The notes beneath the pieces were generated by a model that saw nothing but the letters and a program-made list of their open reading frames with translations, was not told the origin of the DNA and ran no database searches. A program made the position numbers and the translations under genes. This document shows positions 49,751 to 58,001 of a stretch of 64,000 nt of DNA, in pieces (position 1 is the first letter of the stretch; the number at the start of each line of letters is the position of its first letter). The DNA comes from Parafannyhessea umbonata (GTDB lineage: Bacteria; Actinomycetota; Coriobacteriia; Coriobacteriales; Atopobiaceae). Location: positions 1-64,000 of the forward strand of contig NZ_LT629759.1 of the NCBI RefSeq assembly GCF_900105025.1, given 5' to 3'.

Positions 49751-50323
49751 ATGGCTACCGCATCCAACGCCCAGCAGGCCCGCACCGTCAACACCGTCGA
49801 CCATGGCAAGCTCGACGTGCGAGCGCTCGTTCTTCTCGCCGTTCTCCTAGCGGCGGGATTCATCCTCAACTTCACCGTAGGCAAGGCGATTTCAAGCCTT
49901 TCTGGCGGCGTCATCAGCCCCGAGTTCATCATCTCGGCATTCTGCCTCACTATTCTGGTCGTTCGTCCGAACGTTCCCCAGGCCCTCGTGATCGGCCTCA
50001 TCTCCGCCGCTGTCATCCAGATCACCACGACCTCGCCGTTTATTGACTTCGCGGCGGAGGGCGTCGCCGCGATGCTCATGGCCGTCATCGTGAACGCCGG
50101 CATGCGCGGCGGCGCGAAAAAGCTCGTTCCCGCCATCGGCACCTTCGTCAGCACGGTCGTGAGCGGCTGCATCTTCATGGTCATCAAGATGGCGATGCTC
50201 GGCGTCGTGGCCCAGCTCGCCGCGGCTATGCTTCCCGTCGTCATCGCGACCGGCCTCTTCAACGCGATTCTGGTTCAGGCGCTCTACATCCCTGTCTGCA
50301 AGGCCCTGAAGGTCAGCGAGTAA
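49751..50323 (+). CDS. ECF transporter S component, predicted tryptophan-specific
   Basis: 190 residues from the ATG behind aaaggagaaaatc. About six hydrophobic segments (residues 24-48 onward; LVLLAVLLAAGFILNF, FIISAFCLTILVV, LVIGLISAAVIQI) with short loops, the size and pattern of ECF substrate-binding proteins of the TrpP group. Specificity for tryptophan is inferred mainly from the WWW leader peptide and attenuator upstream. The ECF ATPase and EcfT genes follow on the same strand. Confidence 0.8.
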   Translation: MATASNAQQARTVNTVDHGKLDVRALVLLAVLLAAGFILNFTVGKAISSLSGGVISPEFIISAFCLTILVVRPNVPQALVIGLISAAVIQITTTSPFIDFAAEGVAAMLMAVIVNAGMRGGAKKLVPAIGTFVSTVVSGCIFMVIKMAMLGVVAQLAAAMLPVVIATGLFNAILVQALYIPVCKALKVSE

Positions 50324-50503
50324 TCTACATGCCCCTGGGCAACGTCGCCAGGCGGTAGCAATGAGGTTGAGGCCTGCGCGGGTTTGCAGTCTGACTGCAC
50401 CGCTCGGGCCTTGTGCGTGGTAGGGTTGTGGCCGCCCGCGTGACGGCCGCGGCAGGTACGAGTCAGAACCGCGCCAGAAGGCGCGTGAGAGGCGTTCGGT
50501 TAC
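50324..50503 (+). other. gap between S component and ECF ATPase gene with stem-loop
   Basis: A compound hairpin at 50372-50412 (aggcc...ggcct outer, gcag-tctga-ctgc inner) lacks a T tract. It may partially uncouple expression of the S component from the energising module. Confidence 0.45.
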
Positions 50504-52306
50504 ATGCAAGAGAGCAAGCCCATCATCGAGATGTCCCATGTCACGTTTCGCTACGGCGGCACCACGGCGGAGGGGGAGCACGCCCCCGCCGCCCTGCGCG
50601 ACGTATCGCTTCGCATAGGCGAGGGCGAGTTCGTGGGGGTCATCGGCCCCTCTGGCGCGGGCAAGTCGACGCTTGCCTCCGTGCTCTCCGGGGCGATACC
50701 GCACCACTTTCGCGGCGAGCTCTTCGGCTCAACGCTTGTGGACGGGCGCGACACCTGCGACGTTACCCTGACGGACATCTCACGGGTGGTCGGCAGCGTC
50801 CTGCAGGACATCGACGCACAGATGGTCGCGTCAGTGGTGGAGGACGAGCTGCTCTTCGGGCTCGAGAACTTCGGTGTTCCGCACGACCAGATCGAGGACC
50901 GCATCGCGCGGACGCTCGACACGGTGGGGATTGCAAGCCTGCGGGACCGCGAGATAGCGACGCTCTCTGGTGGTCAGAAGCAGAAGGTGGCCATCGCCGC
51001 CATCCTCGCCATGCGTCCGCGCGTCCTCGTGCTCGACGAGCCGACGGCGGCGCTCGACCCGGCTTCCTCCGCCCTCGTGTTCGACACGCTGCGCAAGGTG
51101 CGCGAGGAGGGCGTCACCGTCGTGGTTATAGAGCAGAAGGTGGCGCTGCTTTCCGAGTACTGCGACCGCATTCTGGTGATGGGCGAGGGCTCGCTCGTGC
51201 TGGACGGTACGCCGCGCGAGGTGTTCGCGCATGCGGACGAGCTCCGGCGCATAGGCGTCGACAGCCCGCGCGTCGCGCGCGTGTACAACTCGCTCGCGCG
51301 CGACGGGCTGGTGCGTGGCGCGACGCCGTGCCTGACGGTGCCGGAGGCGGCGGGTCTCATCGGCGGCCTGGTGGGTCCTGCGGCACACGGCTCCGCACGC
51401 GCTGCCGAAGACGCGCGTGACGCGGCGTTCCGTGTGGGCTCAAAGCACGTCGCCGCGCCGCGCCCCCATGCCGTGGACGCCAGTCCCGTCGTGAGCCTGG
51501 AGGACGTCAGCTTCGCCTATCCCGGCGGCACGGCGTCCGTGGACCACCTTGACATGAGGGTCTATCCCGGCGAGGTCGTGGGTATCGTCGGTCAGAACGG
51601 CGCCGGCAAGACCACGCTCACCAAGCTGATGAACGGCCTTTTGCGTCCGGCGTCCGGCACGGTGCGCATGGCGGGGCTCGACACGCGCGAGGTCCCCACC
51701 AGCGCGATTGCCGCCCACTGTGCCACGCTGTTCCAGAACCCGGACTACCAGCTGTGCAAGGACACCGTTCTGGACGAGGTTGCGTTTGGCCTTACGCTGC
51801 AGGGCGTGGGCGAGAAGGACGCGCGCGAGCGGGCCGCGGCCGTCATCGCGCGCTTCGGCCTTCCCTCGGACGAGGCGCCGTTCTCGCTTTCGCGAGGCCA
51901 GCGCCAGATGGTCGCGCTCGCGTCCGTCGTGGTCACGGATCCGGAGGTCGTGCTGCTGGACGAGCCAACGAGCGGCCTGGACTATCGCGAGTGCATGACC
52001 GTGATGGACACGGTGAGCAAGATGGCCGAGCGCGGCTGCGCCGTGATAATGGTCTGCCACGACATGGAGGTCGTGAGCGACTTCGCGGAGCGCATCGTGG
52101 TCATGGCGGACGGCCGTATCCTGGATCGGGGAGGCACGCAGCAGATGTTTGGCGATCAGGACCTCATGCGCAGGGCAAGCGTGAGGGCGCCCCAGGTGAT
52201 CGAGCTCTCGCAGGTGCTCGCGCGCACGACGTCGCCTGAGTTCGCGGGTATCAGCCAGGTGTCCGGCATCGTGGACCTGACGGAGGAGATGGTGCGTCGT
52301 GGTTAA
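50504..52306 (+). CDS. fused ECF transporter ATPase (EcfA1-EcfA2)
   Basis: 600 residues, two ABC ATPases in one chain. The first has GPSGAGKST (near residue 47), LSGGQKQKV and VLVLDEPTAALDP. The second has GQNGAGKTT (near residue 363), LSRGQRQMV and VLLLDEPTSGLD. Each has the ECF Q-helix region after the Q loop (FQNPDYQLCKDTVLDEVAFG in the second). A linker of about 60 residues joins them. Most ECF systems use two separate genes. It powers the transmembrane EcfT-S complex at the inner membrane face. Confidence 0.88.
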   Translation: MQESKPIIEMSHVTFRYGGTTAEGEHAPAALRDVSLRIGEGEFVGVIGPSGAGKSTLASVLSGAIPHHFRGELFGSTLVDGRDTCDVTLTDISRVVGSVLQDIDAQMVASVVEDELLFGLENFGVPHDQIEDRIARTLDTVGIASLRDREIATLSGGQKQKVAIAAILAMRPRVLVLDEPTAALDPASSALVFDTLRKVREEGVTVVVIEQKVALLSEYCDRILVMGEGSLVLDGTPREVFAHADELRRIGVDSPRVARVYNSLARDGLVRGATPCLTVPEAAGLIGGLVGPAAHGSARAAEDARDAAFRVGSKHVAAPRPHAVDASPVVSLEDVSFAYPGGTASVDHLDMRVYPGEVVGIVGQNGAGKTTLTKLMNGLLRPASGTVRMAGLDTREVPTSAIAAHCATLFQNPDYQLCKDTVLDEVAFGLTLQGVGEKDARERAAAVIARFGLPSDEAPFSLSRGQRQMVALASVVVTDPEVVLLDEPTSGLDYRECMTVMDTVSKMAERGCAVIMVCHDMEVVSDFAERIVVMADGRILDRGGTQQMFGDQDLMRRASVRAPQVIELSQVLARTTSPEFAGISQVSGIVDLTEEMVRRG

Positions 52307-53045
52307 CGTGATCGACTATGTCCCGGGAAACACCGTGCTGCACAGGCTGAACCCGGTCACGAAGCTGGGCATCGCCGCGGCGATCATCATCGCCACGTTC
52401 ACGGCGGACACCTACCCCATGCTCCTGGCTCTTCTCGCCCTGACCTTTGCGCTGGGGTTGTACGCACGTGTCACGTCGAAGCTCGTGAGCCTGCTGAAGC
52501 TCCTGGTGCCCATCGCCGCAATAATGCTGGTGCTGCAGACGGCGTTCATGCGGCAGGGGACGCCCGTGGTGCTGTGGATGACAAGCGAGGGCCTGGCCAC
52601 GGGTAGCAAGGCCAGCCTGAGGCTGCTGGGCGTCGCCCTGCCGCTCGTGCTGATGCTGAGCGTCACCAAGCTGAACGACCTCGCGAACGCCTGCGTGGAG
52701 GTGCTGCACGTGCCGTACCGCTACGCGTTCACGTTCACGACGGCGCTGCGCTTCGTGCCCGTCTTCGGCCAGCAGATGAATGCGATCATGGAGGCCCAGT
52801 GCGCCCGCGGCGTGGAGTACGACACGAAGAACCCCATCCGCAAGCTCACCCTGATGCTGCCGCTGTGCGTGCCGCTTCTGGTGGGCTCCGTGGGCAAGAC
52901 GGACGCGACCGCCCTCGCGGCGGAGCAGCGCGGGTTCTACCTGCGCACGCGCGACAGCAGCTACAAGCGCTATCCCATGTGCGGGCGCGACGTCGCCGTG
53001 CTCGCGGCATGCGTCGCGCTCTTGGCGCTGGGCATCGCGCTGTAG
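52299..53045 (+). CDS. ecfT: ECF transporter transmembrane subunit EcfT
   Basis: 248 residues with a GTG start overlapping the ATPase stop by 8 bases. N-terminal LHRLNPVTKLG and five membrane segments are typical of EcfT. The coupling helices carry the Ala-Arg-Gly signature QCARGVEYD and the second motif AEQRGFYLR. It links the S component to the ATPase in the predicted tryptophan transporter. Confidence 0.9.
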   Translation: MVNVIDYVPGNTVLHRLNPVTKLGIAAAIIIATFTADTYPMLLALLALTFALGLYARVTSKLVSLLKLLVPIAAIMLVLQTAFMRQGTPVVLWMTSEGLATGSKASLRLLGVALPLVLMLSVTKLNDLANACVEVLHVPYRYAFTFTTALRFVPVFGQQMNAIMEAQCARGVEYDTKNPIRKLTLMLPLCVPLLVGSVGKTDATALAAEQRGFYLRTRDSSYKRYPMCGRDVAVLAACVALLALGIAL

Positions 53046-53051
53046 GGGGAG

Positions 53052-54341
53052 TTACGCCCTTTGCCGGCGCCCTGCGTGCGCATGCGCGGCGGCAGCCACC
53101 CGTGCCGCCACAAACGCGGATGCCGCGACGGCGGGAAGGCTTGCCGGCGGGAAGCAGAGCGCGAGCACGAGAGTGGTAAGCAGCCACTTGCCGGTGGCAC
53201 CGCTTACAAGCGCCGCGCACGTGAGCGCCACCGGCAGCCGCAGGTCGACGCCGGCCACGGCCGCAAGGGCAAAGCCGGCGCTCACGCCGCAGAAGATGAG
53301 CGGGAAGAACTGGCCGCCCACCCAGCCCGTGCGCACGCACGCGTTAGAGAGCACGAGCTTCGCCAGCGCCGTCGCGGCCAGCACGCCTACGCCGGCCTCG
53401 CGCCAGCCCTCGGCAAGCTCGCGCGTCGCCACCTGGCCGGAGAACAGCACGTTTGGCAGCGCGCAGGCGACGGTGCCCAGCGCGATGCCGCACAGGACGG
53501 CCTGCGCCACGGCCCGCCCTGGGCTTGCGTCCGTGGGGCGCGTGGTCACGCGGGCGAGAAGGGCGTCCGACTTTGCGGAGAAGAGCGCAAGGACGCAGCC
53601 CACGGCCACGCCCGCGAGCGACACCCCGACCGTCGCCGCATCCAGGGTGCCGTAGTCTATCGCGTCGAAGCGGGGCAGGCTGCCCGCGGGGCCGAACGCG
53701 AGCGAGAACAGGCGCGCGCCCACGACGAACCCCGCGCCTCCGGCTCCCCACAGCACGGCTCCGGGCACGCGCGCGTAGCGGGCGTCCGGCGTGGAGTTTC
53801 CCGGCGCGATGACGGAGAGCGCGGCCGCAAGCGGGTGGTCCGCACCCCTGACCGCGGCGACGCCGGAGCGCCGCATGGCGTGCACGGCGCGCGAGGCAAG
53901 CGCCACCACCAGGCCGGAAACGCCGGCCTCCGGACCGATGGCGCCTCCAAACGCGATGGGAAGCAAAAACAGCAGCAGCACCTTGGGCACGCTCGCCGGA
54001 AGCGCGTAGCCTCCCTGCGCGCGGCAGCGGGCAACCACCTGGCCGAGCGTGTCGAGGGTACATCCCAGACGCATCGTCGCCACTCCCACGCAGAGCCCGC
54101 CCGCGGTGCACAGCGCCAGCGGCGCCCACCAGCCAAGCGCGACCTCCGCCTTTGCCCACAGCAGTTCCTGAAGATGATCCGCACACCACAACGTGCCCGT
54201 AGTGAAGAAGCCGAGCGCCACACCCAGTCCTGCGGCAATCGCCAGCAGCACGACGACCACGCGTGCGAGTCGTGCGCCCGAAGGCTGCTCGGGTGCGGCG
54301 TCTATCACTCTCTTGCCCTCGGGCGCCTTGGGACTCTTCAC
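53052..54341 (-). CDS. ClC-family chloride channel/antiporter
   Basis: 429 residues from a GTG 5 bases after ggaggtaa. About ten to twelve membrane helices. The ion-pathway signatures are present in diverged form: GGAIGPEAGVSG (the GxEGP-like motif, here with GPEAG) and VGGQFFPLIFCG (GxFxP). The first-motif GSGIP is weak (ARCRAQGG region). No C-terminal CBS domains. It moves chloride, perhaps fluoride, across the membrane; transport mode cannot be told. It is convergent with ecfT, with 6 bases between the stops. Confidence 0.85.
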   Translation of the reverse strand: MKSPKAPEGKRVIDAAPEQPSGARLARVVVVLLAIAAGLGVALGFFTTGTLWCADHLQELLWAKAEVALGWWAPLALCTAGGLCVGVATMRLGCTLDTLGQVVARCRAQGGYALPASVPKVLLLFLLPIAFGGAIGPEAGVSGLVVALASRAVHAMRRSGVAAVRGADHPLAAALSVIAPGNSTPDARYARVPGAVLWGAGGAGFVVGARLFSLAFGPAGSLPRFDAIDYGTLDAATVGVSLAGVAVGCVLALFSAKSDALLARVTTRPTDASPGRAVAQAVLCGIALGTVACALPNVLFSGQVATRELAEGWREAGVGVLAATALAKLVLSNACVRTGWVGGQFFPLIFCGVSAGFALAAVAGVDLRLPVALTCAALVSGATGKWLLTTLVLALCFPPASLPAVAASAFVAARVAAAAHAHAGRRQRA

Positions 54342-54385
54342 GGGCTTACCTCCGGTTGACGCGTGATGGCATTCGGCACGCCATG

Positions 54386-54766
54386 TTAGCGCACGTCGTC
54401 CCCGTCGTGCGTGCGAAGAAACTCGATGTAGTCGTTTCCCCAGGCCTCGATGGCGTCCAGCACGCCCCTGAACTTCAGGCCGATGTCCGTCAGCTCGTAC
54501 TCCACGCGCAGCGGCCCGTCTGCGTGCACGGTGCGGCGTACCAGGCCCTCGTGCTCCAGGTTCTTGAGCTGCTTCGACAGCGTCCCCTGTGCCACGTCCA
54601 TGCGGCGGAGCAGCTCGTTGAAACGCAGCGGGCCCTCCGCCAGGTGATGCAGTATGAGGATCGCCCACTTGCCCTGCAGTACCGACTGCGACGTGACGAA
54701 GGGGCAGACCCCAAAGAGGTCCGCTCCTCCGTCATGGGCGACCCTTTGTGCCGCCTGAGTGTCCAT
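54386..54766 (-). CDS. HxlR-family transcriptional regulator
   Basis: 126 residues behind gggaggacac. HxlR winged helix: CPFVTSQSVLQGKWAILILHHL, then RFNELLRRMDVAQGTLSKQLKNLE and RVEYELTDIG. The conserved N-terminal Cys (FGVCPF) is the usual redox/electrophile sensor. It starts 11 bases after the FMN reductase stop and is last in an operon with the dioxygenase. Probable operators are the ggtacc repeats before the dioxygenase gene. Confidence 0.88.
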   Translation of the reverse strand: MDTQAAQRVAHDGGADLFGVCPFVTSQSVLQGKWAILILHHLAEGPLRFNELLRRMDVAQGTLSKQLKNLEHEGLVRRTVHADGPLRVEYELTDIGLKFRGVLDAIEAWGNDYIEFLRTHDGDDVR

Positions 54767-54777
54767 GTGTCCTCCCG

Positions 54778-55335
54778 CTACGCGATGAACTCCAGGAACG
54801 CGTCCGCCTGCGCGGCGAGCGCGGCCTCGTCTTCGGCGGAAAGCGCCAGCTTGCCGGTGGTCCAGGACTCGCCGGAAAGCGCGACGCCCGTCTCGCCCTC
54901 ACGCATGACGCTTACGCCCACGAACTCCAGGAGCGAGTCGAGCGCGGCACGCATCTCGGCGGTGGCGGTGCGTCCGCCGGCGCCGCTGACGGTCGCCTTC
55001 ATGCCGTTCGTGGCGGCGGAGTCGCGACCCTTGCCGGGAAGCGGGCGGCTGAGCCAGTCCACCAGGTTCTTAACGTGGCCGGGGAACGATGCGTTGTACT
55101 GCGGTGACACAAACCACACGCCGTCTGCCTCGCGCACGGCCTCGCGCACGGCCGCAACGGCGGCGGGCTCGGGGTTCTCCAGGTCCTGGTTCATGAGGGG
55201 CAGCTGGGAGTAGTCGAGTACGCTCACGTTGGCGCGCCCGTCCAGAAGCTGCCTCACGTGGTCCGCAAGCTGCACGTTGAAGCCGTCCTTGCGAAGGGTT
55301 CCCACCACGATCAAAACGTTCCTGTTGTCAGCCAT
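54778..55335 (-). CDS. NADPH-dependent FMN reductase family protein
   Basis: 185 residues. Flavodoxin-like fold with phosphate loop VGTLRKDGFNVQLADHV (residues 12-28), flavin-edge motif FVSPQYNASFPGHVKNLVDWLSR and the GAGGRTATAEM loop, resembling the ArsH/azoreductase-type NADPH:FMN reductases. A cytoplasmic quinone or flavin reductase role is likely. Its leader has a run of gcaag/acgcaag repeats ending in the shared aacgcaaggagaagaac ribosome site. It lies 81 bases after the dioxygenase. Confidence 0.85.
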   Translation of the reverse strand: MADNRNVLIVVGTLRKDGFNVQLADHVRQLLDGRANVSVLDYSQLPLMNQDLENPEPAAVAAVREAVREADGVWFVSPQYNASFPGHVKNLVDWLSRPLPGKGRDSAATNGMKATVSGAGGRTATAEMRAALDSLLEFVGVSVMREGETGVALSGESWTTGKLALSAEDEAALAAQADAFLEFIA

Positions 55336-55416
55336 GTTCTTCTCCTTGCGTTTCCTTGCACTTCTCTGCGTTGCTCTTGCACCCGTACTTGGTCTTACAC
55401 TTGCCTGCGTTTTCTT

Positions 55417-56211
55417 TTACTTACCCAGCCCGAACGCGTAGCTCGTCATCGAGATGGAGCCAAGGTTGCGGACCTTGTTGAACACCTCGGCCTGCTCGCC
55501 GGCGGCCGTGCCCAGCACCGTAAGCAGCGGGAGGTAGTGGTCCGGCGTCGGCACGGCATAGTCCGCGTGGGGCAGGCGCTGGTAGTCGACCGCGACGTCA
55601 TCGTCACGCGCGGCGACCGCGGCAAGCACCGCCTCGTCGAACGCGACGTTCTCCGGCGTGCCGTTGGGGTTGTCCCAGTCTGCCTGGCGTAGGTTGTGGA
55701 CCACGTTGCCGCTGCCCAGCACCACAAACCCCTCGTCGCGCAGGGGAGAAAGGCGCCTGCCCAGCTCGTAGGCGTAGCGGGCGTCGGCAAGGCCGTTCAC
55801 GCTCAGCTCCACGACGGGCACGTCCGCGTTTGGCAGCATATGGTGGAGCGGCGTCCACACGCCGTGGTCGATTCCCCAGGTGTCGTCCACTTCGACGTCG
55901 GCTCCCAGAAGCTCCTGCACGCGCCGCGTGAGCTCCGCGTTGCCCTTGGGGCGATACGAGATGGCGTACAGCTCCGGTGGAAATCCGTACATGTCGTTTA
56001 CCTGGCGCGGCGTGGGGTCGCTCTGCACCAGGGTGCCGCGGGTGTACCAGTGGCCGGACACGGCGAGTATCGCCTTCGGCCTTGCCTTCAGCAAGCGCTC
56101 GCCCACGCTGCGCAGCCCGTGCGCGACGTCGTCGTCGCGCAGCGCCATCATGGGGTCGCCGTGGCCCACGAAGATGGCCGGCTGCCTGGATTGCATGTTC
56201 TTCTCGCCCAT
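55417..56211 (-). CDS. LigB-type extradiol ring-cleavage dioxygenase (DODA-like)
   Basis: 264 residues from the ATG behind ggaaggagcatcgcc. Metal-ligand motifs of the class III extradiol/4,5-DOPA dioxygenase family: FVGHGDPMMAL (His near residue 16), VSGHWYTRG, WGIDHGVWTPLHHM and LGSGNVVHNL. The family (YgiD) cleaves catechols using iron or zinc. In an anaerobe the true reaction may differ, since oxygen is required. It is first in an operon with the FMN reductase and an HxlR sensor, a set suited to quinone/catechol handling. Confidence 0.85.
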   Translation of the reverse strand: MGEKNMQSRQPAIFVGHGDPMMALRDDDVAHGLRSVGERLLKARPKAILAVSGHWYTRGTLVQSDPTPRQVNDMYGFPPELYAISYRPKGNAELTRRVQELLGADVEVDDTWGIDHGVWTPLHHMLPNADVPVVELSVNGLADARYAYELGRRLSPLRDEGFVVLGSGNVVHNLRQADWDNPNGTPENVAFDEAVLAAVAARDDDVAVDYQRLPHADYAVPTPDHYLPLLTVLGTAAGEQAEVFNKVRNLGSISMTSYAFGLGK

Positions 56212-56230
56212 GGCGATGCTCCTTCCCTGC

Positions 56231-56247
56231 GGTACCAAATAGGTACC
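56231..56247. promoter_or_regulatory. HxlR-type operator, paired ggtacc sites
   Basis: ggtacc-aaata-ggtacc directly upstream of the dioxygenase start. Each half is palindromic, with an 11-bp step. A related inverted repeat gcggtac/gtaccgc lies at 56304-56332. Confidence 0.6.
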
Positions 56248-56392
56248 ATGTATTTATCTAGTACTATAGGGAGGGAAATGTAAGCGCACAAGTAGGATTT
56301 TGTGCGGTACCAGGTCACCCATTTCGTACCGCCTTCGCACGTGGGGCATGGGCACCGGCGCCCGCGCGTGGGTTGGCGTGCGCATACGAGAA

Positions 56393-56422
56393 GGCCCGCC
56401 CCCGTGGGTGCGGGAGCGGGCC
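56393..56422 (-). terminator. terminator of the metNIQ operon
   Basis: On the minus strand ggcccgctcccg-n7-gggggcgggcc followed by ttctc, 47 bases after the metQ stop. Confidence 0.7.
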
Positions 56423-56468
56423 AGATGCCTGCGAGCGTGGGGTGTGGGCGAGTGCGGCGTACGCCGGA

Positions 56469-57299
56469 TTAGAACGCGGGGAGCACGTCCTGGTCGTAGG
56501 TCTTCGAGAGGTACTTCTTGAAGTCGTCGCTGGTGAGGACCTTTACCAGTGCCTTGACGCGCGCATCGTCCTTCTTGTCCGGCGTCGTGACGATGTAGTT
56601 CGCGTACTGCTTGACGGCCTTGCCGTCCTTGTCCTCGACCGCAAGGGCGTCCTTCACGTGCATGCCGGCCTCGATGGCGTAGTTGCCGTTGATCACCGCG
56701 AAGTCCACGTCCTGGAGCTGGCGCGCGACGGCGGCCGCCTCGACCTCTACGAACTTGATGTTGTGGGGGTTCTTGGCGATGTCGACGGGCGTGGCCTGCA
56801 GGTTGTCGGGGTCCTTCAGGGTGATGAGCTTCTCCTGCTGCAGCAGAAGCAGCGCGCGTCCCTCGTTGGTGGGGTCGTTGGGGACGGCGATCTGCGCACC
56901 GTCCTGGATGCTCTTCAGGTCCTTGGACTTGCCTGCGTAGATGCCGAACGGCTCGTAGTGGATGGCGGCCACGCCCACGAGGTCCGTGCCGTTCTCCTTG
57001 TTGTAGTTGTTGAGGTAGTTGATGTGCTGGAAGTAGTTTGCGTCCACCTCGCCGGAGGAGGTCACCTGGTTCGGGATGATGTAGTCCGTGTACTCCTTCG
57101 TCTTGAGCGTGATGCCCCGCTTCTTGAGCTTGGGTGCGGCAAAGTTGTCCAGGATCTCTGCGTGAGGAGAGGGCGATGCGGCGACCGTGAGCTTCTTGCT
57201 CTTGGCTGCGGACGACGTGGTGCCGCCCCCGCATGCGGCGAGCCCTCCTGCGGCGATGGCGGCGAATCCTGCCCGGATGAAGTACCTTCTGCTGAGCAT
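56469..57299 (-). CDS. metQ: MetQ-family methionine-binding lipoprotein
   Basis: 276 residues. The signal peptide has a twin-Arg-like start (SRRYFIRAG) and lipobox LAAC (Cys23), so the mature protein is lipid-anchored outside the membrane. The NlpA/MetQ fold is seen in VAASPSPHAEILD, YTDYIIPNQ, YFQHINYL and IAVPNDPTNEGRALLLLQ. It binds methionine or a related amino acid and delivers it to the MetI permease encoded just upstream. The ribosome site is the shared aacgcaaaggagaaaagc. Confidence 0.9.
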   Translation of the reverse strand: MLSRRYFIRAGFAAIAAGGLAACGGGTTSSAAKSKKLTVAASPSPHAEILDNFAAPKLKKRGITLKTKEYTDYIIPNQVTSSGEVDANYFQHINYLNNYNKENGTDLVGVAAIHYEPFGIYAGKSKDLKSIQDGAQIAVPNDPTNEGRALLLLQQEKLITLKDPDNLQATPVDIAKNPHNIKFVEVEAAAVARQLQDVDFAVINGNYAIEAGMHVKDALAVEDKDGKAVKQYANYIVTTPDKKDDARVKALVKVLTSDDFKKYLSKTYDQDVLPAF

Positions 57300-57329
57300 G
57301 CTTTTCTCCTTTGCGTTGCGCTTCTTGCG

Positions 57330-58001
57330 CTAGCGGTGGTCAATCTTCTTTGCGATGAGGTCGCACGTGCTCTGGATAATCTGCACGAGGATGATGATGA
57401 GGACGAGGGTCGCTATCATGACGGTGTCCTGGTAGCGGTAGTAGCCGTAGCGGATGGCGATGTCGCCCAGGCCGCCCGCGCCAACGGCTCCGGCGATGGC
57501 GGTGTAGCCGAGGACCGCGATGAGCGTGATGGACACGCCGCGCACCATTGAGGGCAGGGCCTCGGGGAGAAGGGCGGACACGACGATGCGCGGTATGGAC
57601 GCCCCGCAGGCCTCCGCGGCCTCGATGGCGTCGCGCGGGACCTCCGCGAGCGACTGCTCGACCATGCGCGCCACGAACGGCGTGGTAGAGAGCACGAGGG
57701 GCGGGATGACGCCACGGACGCCGGTCGTGGTTCCCACGAGAGCGCGCGTGACCGGGAACATGGTGACGAGCAGGATGATGAACGGGATGGAGCGACCGAT
57801 GTTGACGACCCACCCCAGGACGGCGTTCAGCGTGCGCATGGGACGCAGCCCGCGTGGCGCCGTGACGCAGAGCACGACGCCCAGCAGGATGCCGAGCACG
57901 TAGGCGACGGCGGTCGACGCGAACAGCATGATGAGCGTATCCGCAAGGCCCTGTCCCAGCAGGGACCCAAACTGGCCCATCAAAAGAGAAAGGCTACTCA
58001 T
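57330..58001 (-). CDS. metI: MetI-type D/L-methionine ABC permease
   Basis: 223 residues with five membrane segments. The EAA loop is DAIEAAEACGASIPRIV (about residues 126-142). The closest known type is the MetI permease of methionine uptake. It overlaps the ATPase stop by 8 bases. Confidence 0.9.
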   Translation of the reverse strand: MSSLSLLMGQFGSLLGQGLADTLIMLFASTAVAYVLGILLGVVLCVTAPRGLRPMRTLNAVLGWVVNIGRSIPFIILLVTMFPVTRALVGTTTGVRGVIPPLVLSTTPFVARMVEQSLAEVPRDAIEAAEACGASIPRIVVSALLPEALPSMVRGVSITLIAVLGYTAIAGAVGAGGLGDIAIRYGYYRYQDTVMIATLVLIIILVQIIQSTCDLIAKKIDHR

